Shown piece after piece: positions 24,950 through 33,953 of a stretch of 64,000 bases of DNA. Under the pieces are notes generated by a model that was given only the letters and a program-made list of their open reading frames with translations, was not told the origin of the DNA and searched no databases. The DNA is from Dyadobacter sp. CY345 (GTDB taxonomy: Bacteria; Bacteroidota; Bacteroidia; Cytophagales; Spirosomataceae), in the NCBI RefSeq assembly GCF_021502725.1, contig NZ_JAKFFS010000003.1:434001-498000 (forward strand), in the 5' to 3' direction. The translations under genes were made by a program, and so were the position numbers. Numbering within the stretch: the first letter of the stretch is position 1; each line of letters begins with the position of its first letter.

Positions 24950-24989
24950 AAATTCTGACACCAATTATATAAGATTATTAATATTCTGA

Positions 24990-26660
24990 TTAGTTGTAAA
25001 CTGTGTTCTGTGGATCGAAATTTGTCCAGCCTGTAGTCCAGTCTGTTGTTCCAAACGCACCTCTGAACACTTCTTTTGTAAAGAATGCATCAGCTCCTTT
25101 GCCATCCCAAACAGCGTCCTTCAATAGAGGAGATGTTGCTTGTGGCAAGAATTTAGGAGTTGCAAGTTTGAAGTTATCAGCATTCAAAAGCAATGTAGAA
25201 GCGTCCGTAAGAATAGTATTTTTACGAACTGCATCGCTGAAATAAGCTGTTGCTTGTGCATCAGATACCCCAGTTGCTCCACGATCTCCGCGTACTGGTA
25301 TTGTAGTGTTTGCCAAAACAATTCCTCTCAGATCCAATGTTCCTGCTGTCGCATGTGCCAATGTGTTTGCGCCGTCAAGACGAAGACCTTCTGGATATCC
25401 TGCAAAAACAGAGTTAAGGATGGAGATATTCGTATTACGACGAAGGTGCATTGCTGATTGGTATGGACCACTTCCTGATGCCTGTGTATTGCTTGGCGTA
25501 CCAGAGAAAGCAAAGTTACTTACGTTAGCAAATACAGGAGCAGTTAACGGCATACCGTTGTTAGGTCCGGTTGCAGGTTCACCTGATCCAGAGAAGTTAT
25601 CAGATTCAAAACCATTCGAACCAGACTGATCCGCATACTCAGGGTCACGTAATGACAAAGCATATTGTACTTTACCAGTGAAACCCCAGTCAGTATCCCA
25701 ATCGTCATCAAAGCCACGGAAAGCAACCAAATTTTTAGCGTTTACTGTTCCACCAAACCATTCGAAAGAATCATCACCAGCATATGAAACCTGAACGTGG
25801 TCAATTGTTGTACCTGAACCAACTGCATAAAGTGTTAAACCGTTGATCTCATTACCAGCTGTAAGTGCAATACCTGGGAATTCGATACGTACATATTGTA
25901 ATTTACCTGAGTTGTCATCAGCGATGTTATCAGCACCTAACTGTCCTGAAATTCCACCTTCTGCTCCTTTACTAGCCAACTGGTTGTGAGGGGCTTTTCC
26001 AAAGATTACAATTCCTCCCCAGTCACCATACTTACGTGCACCCGGTGCTGCATTTGAAGTAAATACGATTGGTTCAGTTGCAGTTCCAACTGCATCGATT
26101 TTAGCGCCAGCATTGATGATAAGCGTACCACCTTTGCCCTGTCCGGCTGGATCCAATGCGATACCACCACCTTTAATGATTGTACCAGCTTCGATTTTCA
26201 ATGTTACACCACTTTTGACGTACACAAAACCTCTCAACAAATAGATATTGTTTTTAGTCCAAGTTTCGTTAGCTGCGATCTCACCTGTTTTTTCTACAAC
26301 TGCGCGAGCTGTTGGTTCAAAGTTAGAAGCACTTTTAACTGTTTTTCCACCTACTGTTACTGATACAAGACCACTTGTAGCTCCCGCAGGAACTGTAACT
26401 TCAAGAGTTGTCGTTGTTGCAGCGCTAACTACTGCTGGTGTTGTATTAAATAACACCGTATTGTTTGCAGGTGTCGGGTCAAATTTTGTACCTGTGATTG
26501 TCACCTTTGTACCAGCCGGTCCATTAGCGGGAGCAATGGATTTAACAGCAAGTACTTCTTCACTTGCAGTTGGTTCATCATCATTTTTACATGACGTCGT
26601 TGCGGCAAACATACCTCCCAGGAGGAATAAAAAGTACAACTGTTTTTTTAAAATCTTCAT
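24990..26660 (-). CDS. IPT/TIG-domain lipoprotein with right-handed beta-helix
   Basis: The 556-residue protein has a lipobox (FAATTSCKND) and then an IPT/TIG domain at about residues 38-115 (VKSIAPANGPAGTKVTITG). The rest looks like a parallel beta-helix, with LYAVGSGTTIDHVQVSYAGDD, FEWFGGTVNAKNLVAFRGFDDD and YALSLRDPEYADQSG. Such proteins sit on the cell surface or periplasm and may bind glycans; the function is not known. It lies 72 bp downstream of a TonB receptor on the same strand, so they probably work together in uptake. Confidence 0.8.
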   Translation of the reverse strand: MKILKKQLYFLFLLGGMFAATTSCKNDDEPTASEEVLAVKSIAPANGPAGTKVTITGTKFDPTPANNTVLFNTTPAVVSAATTTTLEVTVPAGATSGLVSVTVGGKTVKSASNFEPTARAVVEKTGEIAANETWTKNNIYLLRGFVYVKSGVTLKIEAGTIIKGGGIALDPAGQGKGGTLIINAGAKIDAVGTATEPIVFTSNAAPGARKYGDWGGIVIFGKAPHNQLASKGAEGGISGQLGADNIADDNSGKLQYVRIEFPGIALTAGNEINGLTLYAVGSGTTIDHVQVSYAGDDSFEWFGGTVNAKNLVAFRGFDDDWDTDWGFTGKVQYALSLRDPEYADQSGSNGFESDNFSGSGEPATGPNNGMPLTAPVFANVSNFAFSGTPSNTQASGSGPYQSAMHLRRNTNISILNSVFAGYPEGLRLDGANTLAHATAGTLDLRGIVLANTTIPVRGDRGATGVSDAQATAYFSDAVRKNTILTDASTLLLNADNFKLATPKFLPQATSPLLKDAVWDGKGADAFFTKEVFRGAFGTTDWTTGWTNFDPQNTVYN

Positions 26661-26732
26661 AGGGAATTTAAATTGGTTTGCAAAAAGGATAATTATTATT
26701 GACTGGTTGAATTAATTTGATTGAAGTACTTA

Positions 26733-29627
26733 TTAAGGAATTACTGTTCTTCTTCCGAATGTGTAAGCAGCAGTCAGGGTGAAATAACTTCCGCGTTTAA
26801 ATTTGCGTATGTCCTGATCTGCGTTTGCAGTAGTCGAAGTAACGTCTTTTCCGATTTTACCATCACGATTGAAGTCTTGTGCAAAGCGAACCGGTTGGTT
26901 GAGTATGTCCTGAATACCAAGTCTGATTTCCAGATTTTCCTTTATTCTTTTGCTGATATTCAGATCAATCACATTTCTTGGCGTCTCGTAAACTGTCGGG
27001 TTGTTTTGGTTTCCAACTGCAAAAATGCGTTGTCCAAAAACATTGTAAAGAATATTCCACTGCCATCCGGATGCCGGATCAGCGTAGTATAGTCCAGCAT
27101 TGATAAGATATGGAGACTGGTTTGCCATCGGACGTTTTTTGTCAGTAAGACCAGTCAGGTCATAATTCTGAATTTCTCCGCCCAAATCAGGTCCTTGAAT
27201 AAAATCTCCAAGGTTTACAGTACTCTTGATAAAGGACACATTACCAACCAATGAAAGGTTTTGGATAAATGGACTTGTTGCATTTGCAAACCCTTTGCGC
27301 GCTTCAAGTTCGATACCATAGTTTTGTGCCGAAGCTGCATTTATGAAAGTGTAAGCTAGGCCATTACCACCGACAGGAAGAAGAAACGATTCGATTGGAT
27401 CTTTAAAATGTTTGTAAAAACCAGTAACAGAAATCAGCTCATTAGGTGTTGGGTAAAATTCCCACTTCGCATCAATATTTTGAATCTTTGCTGTTTTTAA
27501 GGTTGTGTTTCCGCGGATATCTGCTTGAAGATTGAAATCATAATAAGCATAAGGAGCAAGTTCACGGAATTCAGGACGATTCAGCGTTGAAGAAAAAGCG
27601 AATCTTAAATTCTGTCTTTCAGAAACCTTATACGTGAAGTTTAAAGAAGGAAGAGGGATGAAAATCTTGTTATTCACTAGTTCTCTCCTTTCGTTTACGA
27701 TATAAGAGTGCAATTGCTGGTTGTTATATTCACCGCGAAAACCGATTGTTGCTATGGCTTTGCTTCCGAAATTAAGATCTCCGCTGATGTATGCAGCACC
27801 ATAATTGTTTATTCCCTGATAAGAATCAAGATCTCTTGTTCCGTCTTTAATTGTAAGTCCGCCGGTTTGGCCATTTACATTTTCAGGAGAGAAAATGGTA
27901 CCAAGTCCTTGCGTAAGTATTGCGCTTGCATTTCCAATGTTATTGTATCCATAAAAATGAGCCGAGTAATCACGATCTTTTCTTTCTCCGTAAATTCCGA
28001 AGCGAAGGCGGTTAGGCTCACGATCCGATGGATTGCCAAAAGCGTGCTCTCCGTTTACCGAAAGTGTCAGAACGCGTTCTCCTAGTTTTGAGAAGAAATG
28101 TCCAACTTCGTTGGCTGTCGGATCATTTGGTGTTACTGCTGCAAACGGCGCAGGCTGCCCATCGCTGCCAGTTGCTCCGGTAATCCTTTGAAAACGAATT
28201 CTTTTCCAGTCGGGCTCCCACCGACCTGTGTAACCAAATCCTGTGATCCAGTTAAGTTTTGTCAAATCTCCGAATTTATGATCACCGGAAACCTGCGTTG
28301 TCACGATGGTTCTATTTTCAAATCTTTGAGAATAACTAAGTGCATCGTAGCCATCAATTACTTTTTGACCATTACGAACAACCGTTTCAGTATTACCAAG
28401 CTGATTAAATAAAGTCTTCCACTCCATCGTGAAAACAGGAGAGAAGCGCAGAGTCCAATTGTGCAGAATACCGATTCGTGATTGACGTTGGTAGTTGTCA
28501 TCAGTATATTTTTCAGCTACTTCATTTGCAATCACACCGTTTTGATATAAGGTCAAACCTACATCAGCACGTTGATTCGTTAAAGAGTAATTAATGTTTG
28601 TGATATTACTTACATCTACATTGCCAATCTCAAAACGCTTGCCCATGTTGAATGCAAAGCGCAAATCAGGAGCGATGTTAACATTTTTCAATGCCCAGTT
28701 ATTTGGAAAAAGTCGTCCGAATGACGCTCTCTCTTCATTACTCAATACATTGAAATCAGCAGATCTTGTAGGGAAAGCGCTGGACAAAATCTGATCTTTG
28801 CTCCACAACCCAAGAAGATTGGCACCTCCACGAGTATGTGTCTGCGCGTCAGCGAAAGTAGTGTTGCCTCTATACCCGATTGTTGCAGCTGCGTCCATGA
28901 AATTTTGATCCGGACGGCGTTTTGTGTAAATCTTGATGATACCACCGGCGAAATCACCAGGCGATTCAGCTGATCCGGACTTGTATACAATCATCCGGTC
29001 AATGATATTACTTGGAACAAGGTCAAAAGAAAAAGAACGGGTATCAACCTCAGATGAAGGTGTGATAACATCGTTGATCAAAACAGCATTGTAGCGTGAT
29101 CCCAGACCACGAATCATTACAAATCTGTTGTCAACAATACTTACGCCAGGAACACGGCGAATGGCTGCTGCGGCATCGCGATCCTGCGATTTCTGAATTT
29201 GTTGTGCGGAAATACCAACAGCGATCGGTTTAAGTTGTTTGATTTCGCTGATAACGGCTACCTCTGTATTGGTAGCTCTTGCACCGCGAACCACAACTTC
29301 CTGCAATGCTGTTCCTTCTTCATCCATTTCCGTATCAATAACGGTGGTGTTTCCGGATTCAACTCTTACGTTCGGAATTTCTTTGGTCTTGTAAGAAACG
29401 AATGAAATAATAATCTTGTGCGTGCCTGCGGGAACATTTGCAATTGTAAAACTTCCGTCTACGTCTGCGGCTGCGCCGAGTTGTGTGCCTTCGACCATGA
29501 CAGTCGCACCAATTAGTGCATCCTTAGTTTTGGCGTCTTTAATCATACCGCGGATAGAACCGGGACCAGCGAATGCTGTTGAAGCAGCAAGTAGAAATAA
29601 ACAGAGGGTAAAAAGTTTTGTTTTCAT
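26733..29627 (-). CDS. TonB-dependent outer-membrane receptor
   Basis: From the start at 29627 (the frame is open further upstream, to 29663) the protein has 964 residues. A signal peptide (MKTKLFTLCLFLLAASTAFA) is followed by a carboxypeptidase-regulatory-like domain (GSIRGMIKDAKTKDALIGAT) at about 20-100. The plug domain follows (RRVPGVSIVDNRFVMIRGLG), and then the barrel, ending with FTLTAAYTFGRR. No SusD-like gene is adjacent, so it is not a SusCD pair. Its partner is the TIG/beta-helix lipoprotein downstream. The substrate is unknown. I chose 29627 because the signal peptide begins there and a promoter lies just upstream. Confidence 0.92.
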   Translation of the reverse strand: MKTKLFTLCLFLLAASTAFAGPGSIRGMIKDAKTKDALIGATVMVEGTQLGAAADVDGSFTIANVPAGTHKIIISFVSYKTKEIPNVRVESGNTTVIDTEMDEEGTALQEVVVRGARATNTEVAVISEIKQLKPIAVGISAQQIQKSQDRDAAAAIRRVPGVSIVDNRFVMIRGLGSRYNAVLINDVITPSSEVDTRSFSFDLVPSNIIDRMIVYKSGSAESPGDFAGGIIKIYTKRRPDQNFMDAAATIGYRGNTTFADAQTHTRGGANLLGLWSKDQILSSAFPTRSADFNVLSNEERASFGRLFPNNWALKNVNIAPDLRFAFNMGKRFEIGNVDVSNITNINYSLTNQRADVGLTLYQNGVIANEVAEKYTDDNYQRQSRIGILHNWTLRFSPVFTMEWKTLFNQLGNTETVVRNGQKVIDGYDALSYSQRFENRTIVTTQVSGDHKFGDLTKLNWITGFGYTGRWEPDWKRIRFQRITGATGSDGQPAPFAAVTPNDPTANEVGHFFSKLGERVLTLSVNGEHAFGNPSDREPNRLRFGIYGERKDRDYSAHFYGYNNIGNASAILTQGLGTIFSPENVNGQTGGLTIKDGTRDLDSYQGINNYGAAYISGDLNFGSKAIATIGFRGEYNNQQLHSYIVNERRELVNNKIFIPLPSLNFTYKVSERQNLRFAFSSTLNRPEFRELAPYAYYDFNLQADIRGNTTLKTAKIQNIDAKWEFYPTPNELISVTGFYKHFKDPIESFLLPVGGNGLAYTFINAASAQNYGIELEARKGFANATSPFIQNLSLVGNVSFIKSTVNLGDFIQGPDLGGEIQNYDLTGLTDKKRPMANQSPYLINAGLYYADPASGWQWNILYNVFGQRIFAVGNQNNPTVYETPRNVIDLNISKRIKENLEIRLGIQDILNQPVRFAQDFNRDGKIGKDVTSTTANADQDIRKFKRGSYFTLTAAYTFGRRTVIP

Positions 29628-29650
29628 ATTGGGTGTCAATTTTTCGACAG

Positions 29651-29678
29651 CAAAAGTACCCACCCAATGTTACCTCAA
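29651..29678 (-). promoter_or_regulatory. Candidate promoter of the TonB receptor
   Basis: On the minus strand TACTTTTG (29658-29651) is a match to TAnnTTTG, and TTG at 29678-29676 lies 17 bp upstream of it. The region also has short direct repeats (CTCAATGTTA-like) that may bind a regulator. Confidence 0.55.
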
Positions 29679-29817
29679 TGTTAACTCAATATTATGGCTT
29701 GGTTATTTAAGAATTGCAATTATCACTGTAAATCAATTATTTACCGCATTTGTGGCATTTGTTCGACAAGAATATGTCTTTAAAAAGAGATAGAGGCATT
29801 TTTGCCTTTCCGGCGTG

Positions 29818-31299
29818 TTATTCAATAAAACCATTACCACTGCTGGTTTTGAACTTTTCCAAGTCGTAAACATATCCGTTGACTACCGCATACTTCACAA
29901 TGTTACCTTTTTTTAAGAGGAAAGTGCCGGTACTTCCAAGTTCCGGCGAGGTTCCGGGTGGCAATTTTCCTCGCTCTAAGAAGTGGAATGGTGATTCATA
30001 TAATGACGAAAGCGGTAATTTTTCGGAGTCAGTTGAGGCTAGTTTTATATAAAGATATCCTTGTCTGAACAATTCTTTCGGGTTTAATTTTTGCAATTCC
30101 TGAATGTTGTTTAGTGCAGTTGGATAAACTTTTCCCGCAGCGAGTGTTAGTCCTGACGCGTTAATTTCCTCGGTACCAAAAACCGTCGAAAGATCTCCGT
30201 AATCCTCAACTCTGGCAGCATAATAAAATCTGCTGGCATTGGCATAGTTAACTTCATTACGATTTATTCCAAGATCCGAAAGGTATGTATTATCACCTTT
30301 CGTTATTGTTGCACCGCGTACAATCAGATCGAAAAGTGACCTTCCGTTCTCGGGGATATTTTCGTAATTTACTTTATCTTCTTTGGCGTAACTACGATCT
30401 GCAACGGCCTCGAATGCCGTGAGTAGTGACATGAAATTTAGTTTTCTGATATACTGTTTCTCAGGATCTCCGGCATATCCACCCGATTCAATTAAAATCA
30501 AGGTTGTACCCCATTTTTGAAAATTATCCCCAAAACCACGCGGTTCGTGGTCATCTGCATATCTGCCGACTTGTCCAGGAATAAATTGCTGAAGATCGCG
30601 GTTCATTTTAACGATCAGCTGCATTGATTTTTCTCTTACGGAATTAATTGATCTTGGATAATCATATGCCGTGGCAAGAAAGGAGATAGTAGCCTTTTTC
30701 TCAGAACGTCCTGCCGAATATCTTGGCCCCTGGTCGTGCAGGTTAAAGCCAAATTCCGGTTTAATTTTGCTTTGCAGGTCTTTTAAAATTTTGGATTCAG
30801 GTGCCTGAAGAAACATGGCATCTCTGTTCAAATCAAACCCCTGCGCGTTTCTTCGTTGGTATTTTTCTGCGCCATCGGGATTCAGCATTGGGACAAAATA
30901 GATGGTCGTGCTGTCCAGTATGGTTTTTCTTAATTTATCAAAACCGTCACCTTTTCCCTCCAGAAAGTTCAAGATATCGAAAGTGGCCATCGTGGCAGTC
31001 GGTTCGTCGCCGTGCATTTGCGACCAGGCCATAATCGTGTGTGGCCCTTTCCCAACTTTAATCATGGAAATACTACGTCCTTCAAAGGATTCGCCAACTT
31101 TGGAAATTTCGTAAGCATCGTTCGTACGCCTTTTAGAGATTAATGGCTGAATATCCTTATGCTTGAAACGCCGGTTCTTTATTGTTGTTTCTTTATATTT
31201 TTCGTGAGATTTCATCAACCTTTCAGCCAGGTCATTGGACTGGGAAAAGGTTAATTGTATTTGACAAACTACGACAAGGAGGGTGAGTAAATACTTCAT
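29818..31299 (-). CDS. M14-family zinc carboxypeptidase, secreted (paralogue 1)
   Basis: From the Met at 31299 the protein has 493 residues with a signal peptide (MKYLLTLLVVVCQIQLTFSQ). The zinc motif HGDE has His96 and Glu99 (SQMHGDEPTATM), a further zinc His lies in FGFNLHDQGPRYS, and the catalytic Glu is in LIESGGYAGD. The Arg in QRRNAQGFDLNRDAM is the substrate-binding Arg region. It would cleave C-terminal residues of peptides in the periplasm or outside. A second, closely similar gene follows upstream on the same strand. I prefer 31299 over an upstream start at 31320, because the signal peptide begins at 31299. Confidence 0.9.
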   Translation of the reverse strand: MKYLLTLLVVVCQIQLTFSQSNDLAERLMKSHEKYKETTIKNRRFKHKDIQPLISKRRTNDAYEISKVGESFEGRSISMIKVGKGPHTIMAWSQMHGDEPTATMATFDILNFLEGKGDGFDKLRKTILDSTTIYFVPMLNPDGAEKYQRRNAQGFDLNRDAMFLQAPESKILKDLQSKIKPEFGFNLHDQGPRYSAGRSEKKATISFLATAYDYPRSINSVREKSMQLIVKMNRDLQQFIPGQVGRYADDHEPRGFGDNFQKWGTTLILIESGGYAGDPEKQYIRKLNFMSLLTAFEAVADRSYAKEDKVNYENIPENGRSLFDLIVRGATITKGDNTYLSDLGINRNEVNYANASRFYYAARVEDYGDLSTVFGTEEINASGLTLAAGKVYPTALNNIQELQKLNPKELFRQGYLYIKLASTDSEKLPLSSLYESPFHFLERGKLPPGTSPELGSTGTFLLKKGNIVKYAVVNGYVYDLEKFKTSSGNGFIE

Positions 31300-31346
31300 A
31301 ATCTTGTTTGTTTCATGCAAAGCAAAAAAGCGGACCGCGCGGGTTA

Positions 31347-31420
31347 AACGCGAAGACCGCTAGGTCTCTCAACGAAGAAAACCTCTTAATCTTTGCTTTT
31401 ACCTTAATTTTCTTTGCGTG
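31347..31420. repeat. Degenerate palindrome, possible repetitive element
   Basis: AACGCGAAGACCGCTAGGT (31347-31365) is an imperfect inverted copy of ACCTTAATTTTCTTTGCGTG (31401-31420). The element lies between the two M14 genes and looks like a worn REP- or MITE-like repeat. Other genomic copies could not be checked. Confidence 0.4.
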
Positions 31421-31440
31421 GAACGTTCACAAAAAGAAAG

Positions 31441-32862
31441 TCACTCAACAATTCCATTAAAAAAAGCGGTGTTTTCAGCTGCTAAATCATAAATAAATCC
31501 ATTGACGACAGCATATTTCACTTCACTGTTTTTAGTAAGCGTAAAAGTTGCAATGTCTTCAAAAGTAGGAGCTGCTGCCGGCTCGGATCTGTTTCTTAAT
31601 ATATGTAAAGGAAGCTGGGTGTCCGAAACTCCTGACAAGGTGAAATCAGGTTTCATTTTAATGAAAGTATAACCGTCTTTCAGTAAAGACCATGGGTCAA
31701 TCTTATCAAGATCATGGATGTTATCATAATCAACGGAAAGTACTTTTCCTTTTTCCAAAGTATATCCTGTGGCATCAAACTCTTCGCTTCCAAAAAAGAT
31801 AGAAAGATCTCCATAGTCTTCAATCTTACTTTGATAGAAAAATTTCGTAGCGTTCTCGTAATTTACCTCGCTGCGATCAATACCAAAGTCGGCCTGAAAA
31901 GTTTTTCCGTCCTGTGTTACATTTACGTTTTTTATTAAAAGGTCGAAGATATAACGACTATTTTCCGGCAGAGCATAATAAACTTCCCTCCCTTCATTTA
32001 CGTATGAATTTTCTGCAATCGAATACAGTCCGGATAAAATAGCCATGAAATTCAGTTTCCGGATATACTGTTTCTCAGGGTCGCCAACATATCCGCCCGA
32101 TTCGATCAGGATCAGGGATGTTCCCCATTTTTGAATATTGTCGCCAAAAGCGCGCGGTTCGTGATCTTCATTCCATTTTCCGACCTGGTTTGGAATATAG
32201 TTCTGCAACATCCGGTTCATTCCGGTGATAACCTGAATTGATTTTTCGCGGACAGGATTTACATTTTTCTCATGGTCATATGCCGTGGCCAGAAAGGAAA
32301 TTGTTGCAAGTTTTGGAGTATTTCCGACAGAATAACGCGGATTTTTATCATGCAAATTAAATCCGAACTCAGGTTGAAGCGTTTGTTGTAATTCTTTTAA
32401 AATCCTCGATTCGGGAGCTTGCAGATGCAAAGCGTCGCGGTTGATATCAATATTCTGAGCATTTCTTCTTTGGTAACGTTCCGCTCCATCCGGATTTAAC
32501 ATCGGAACAAAATAAAGTGAAGTCTCCGACAAAATTAAATTACGCGCCTCGTCAAATCCGTCATTTTTTCCTTCCAGAAAGTTTAAAATGTCAAATATCG
32601 CCATGGTCGCGGTCGGCTCATCGCCGTGCATCTGGCTCCAAAGTAATATTTTCCGCGGACCGGTTCCTGTTTTGATACAGTGAATCGGACGAGCTTCGAA
32701 AGACTCTCCAACCTGTTTTATTTCATAAGCCGGATCGCCTTTCCTTTTTTCAATTAAACGAATGACCGAGTCTTGTTTGAAACGCCTATTCTGCAATGAA
32801 GTCTCGCGAAAGAGCGGATAGGAGGTATAGAGATTATTTTCAAAAGCAGTTTTCAAATTCAT
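31441..32862 (-). CDS. M14-family carboxypeptidase (paralogue 2, no signal peptide seen)
   Basis: The 473-residue protein is clearly paralogous to its downstream neighbour, sharing QMHGDEPTATM (His79/Glu82), FVPMLNPDGAE, FGFNLHDKNPRYS and LILIESGGYVGD. Its start MNLKTAFENNLYTSYPLF lacks a signal peptide, so it is predicted to be cytoplasmic unless the true start lies elsewhere. The tandem pair points to a duplication with a change in location. No further domains are seen. Confidence 0.88.
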   Translation of the reverse strand: MNLKTAFENNLYTSYPLFRETSLQNRRFKQDSVIRLIEKRKGDPAYEIKQVGESFEARPIHCIKTGTGPRKILLWSQMHGDEPTATMAIFDILNFLEGKNDGFDEARNLILSETSLYFVPMLNPDGAERYQRRNAQNIDINRDALHLQAPESRILKELQQTLQPEFGFNLHDKNPRYSVGNTPKLATISFLATAYDHEKNVNPVREKSIQVITGMNRMLQNYIPNQVGKWNEDHEPRAFGDNIQKWGTSLILIESGGYVGDPEKQYIRKLNFMAILSGLYSIAENSYVNEGREVYYALPENSRYIFDLLIKNVNVTQDGKTFQADFGIDRSEVNYENATKFFYQSKIEDYGDLSIFFGSEEFDATGYTLEKGKVLSVDYDNIHDLDKIDPWSLLKDGYTFIKMKPDFTLSGVSDTQLPLHILRNRSEPAAAPTFEDIATFTLTKNSEVKYAVVNGFIYDLAAENTAFFNGIVE

Positions 32863-33030
32863 GAATTTGTATGTGGCAAATCTGTAAAATAAATGTAATC
32901 AGGCAGTTGTTGAAATTTTTACGTTTACACTGGTAAAAGTAAAAACAATCTTCAATACCGGTCGTACAATTTCTTTATGTTTAATGCAGAATTTTTGCAA
33001 AAATTGTTCCATTCTGTAACAAACTTTACA

Positions 33031-33038
33031 TATATTTG
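33031..33038 (+). promoter_or_regulatory. Candidate -7 element of the his leader transcript
   Basis: TATATTTG matches TAnnTTTG and ends 4 bp before the ATG of the leader peptide, so the transcript would start at or beside this ATG. A TTG lies 24 bp upstream at 33004-33006, a little further than usual. Confidence 0.45.
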
Positions 33039-33042
33039 CAGC

Positions 33043-33108
33043 ATGTTAAGAGCTGAAACATATCATCATTTTCATCAAAACCATTTGGTTTCCGGGCGTC
33101 TTGGGTGA
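33043..33108 (+). CDS. Histidine-rich his operon leader peptide
   Basis: This gene encodes 21 residues with four His codons within seven positions (YHHFHQNH, residues 7-14; His 8, 9, 11 and 14). Such a cluster is the classic sensor of charged tRNA-His in transcription attenuation. It is followed by a perfect terminator hairpin at 33159-33187 and then the his genes, with hisH starting 161 bp after its stop codon. Too short to be a normal protein, it is called for its sequence and position. Confidence 0.8.
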   Translation: MLRAETYHHFHQNHLVSGRLG

Positions 33109-33165
33109 TGTGTTTTTGCAAGTAGTGTTGTAATAAGGTTGAATACATAGTATCCCAGAAGCCCG
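33093..33165 (+). promoter_or_regulatory. Antiterminator structure of the his attenuator
   Basis: The segment 33093-33109 (CGGGCGTCTTGGGTGAT), which covers the end of the leader peptide, can pair with 33152-33165 (ATCCCAGAAGCCCG) with a few interruptions. The second segment includes the left arm of the terminator, so the two structures exclude each other. A ribosome stalled at the His codons would leave 33093-33109 free to pair, keeping the terminator open. A ribosome reaching the stop codon would cover it. Confidence 0.6.
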
Positions 33166-33195
33166 ATTCCTCAAACGAATCGGGCTTTATTTTTG
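33159..33195 (+). terminator. Attenuator terminator of the his operon
   Basis: AAGCCCGATTC (33159-33169) pairs perfectly with GAATCGGGCTT (33177-33187) over 11 bp with a 7-nt loop, followed by a T-rich run. It lies between the leader peptide and hisH, in the position expected for an attenuator. Confidence 0.85.
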
Positions 33196-33269
33196 CTGAG
33201 ATTTTGAATTTCAGTTTGTCATTGAAGTTTTTTATATAATTGTCCCGGCATAATCTTAATCCGAAACGA

Positions 33270-33857
33270 ATGAAAACCGTTATTATCAAATACAATGCGG
33301 GAAATGTGCAGTCTGTGATGTATGCGCTCGACCGAATTGGCGTTGATTATTTGTACACAGACGACGAAGCAGAAATACGTTCTGCGGATAAAGTGATTTT
33401 TCCGGGAGTAGGGGAGGCAAGCACGGCGATGAGTTATCTGAGAGAAAAAGGACTTGACAAACTTATTCCAACCTTAACGCAGCCTGTTCTGGGAACCTGC
33501 GTAGGCATGCAGCTGATGTGCCGTTTTTCAGAGGAAAATAATACAACTTGCATGGGGATTTTCGACGTTGACGTTAAAAGATTTCCGGCAACGCCTGGGA
33601 TGAAAGTTCCGCACATGGGCTGGAATAACATTACCAACTACAAATCAGCGCTCACAGAAAATCTGATCGACGACGCATACGTATATTTTGTGCATAGTTA
33701 TGCTGCGCCGGTTTGTGAATACACGGTAGCAACTTGCGATTATATAAATCCATTCAGTGCGATGCTGCATAAAGATAACTTCTACGCCGCCCAATTTCAC
33801 TGCGAAATCAGCGGTGACGTCGGACAAAAAATATTAGAAAATTTCCTGAAACTGTAA
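33270..33857 (+). CDS. hisH: Imidazole glycerol phosphate synthase, glutaminase subunit
   Basis: The 195-residue HisH uses glutamine to feed ammonia to HisF in histidine biosynthesis. The nucleophile is Cys77 in LGTCVGMQLM, and the His177/Glu179 pair lies in AAQFHCEISG, where the usual Pro of FHPE is replaced by Cys. The motif PGVGEAS is the family's oxyanion region. The start at 33270 gives MKTVIIKYNAGN, the normal N-terminus; a longer frame from 33240 adds ten residues without homology. It is the first structural gene after the attenuator. Confidence 0.95.
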   Translation: MKTVIIKYNAGNVQSVMYALDRIGVDYLYTDDEAEIRSADKVIFPGVGEASTAMSYLREKGLDKLIPTLTQPVLGTCVGMQLMCRFSEENNTTCMGIFDVDVKRFPATPGMKVPHMGWNNITNYKSALTENLIDDAYVYFVHSYAAPVCEYTVATCDYINPFSAMLHKDNFYAAQFHCEISGDVGQKILENFLKL

Positions 33858-33864
33858 CCAACAA

Positions 33865-33908
33865 GGCCTGAAAGGCCGACATATCTCAACACAGGCCACC
33901 GGCCTGTG
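33865..33908. repeat. REP-like double palindrome between hisH and hisA
   Basis: Two GC-rich hairpins lie close together: GGCC-tgaaa-GGCC at 33865-33877, and CACAGGCC-acc-GGCCTGTG at 33890-33908. They contrast with the AT-rich surroundings and resemble extragenic palindromic repeats. They are not followed by a T run, so they are not simple terminators. Confidence 0.5.
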
Positions 33909-33953
33909 AATCGGATATCGGCATGAATCGGGATATCATTACGACCACAAAAC

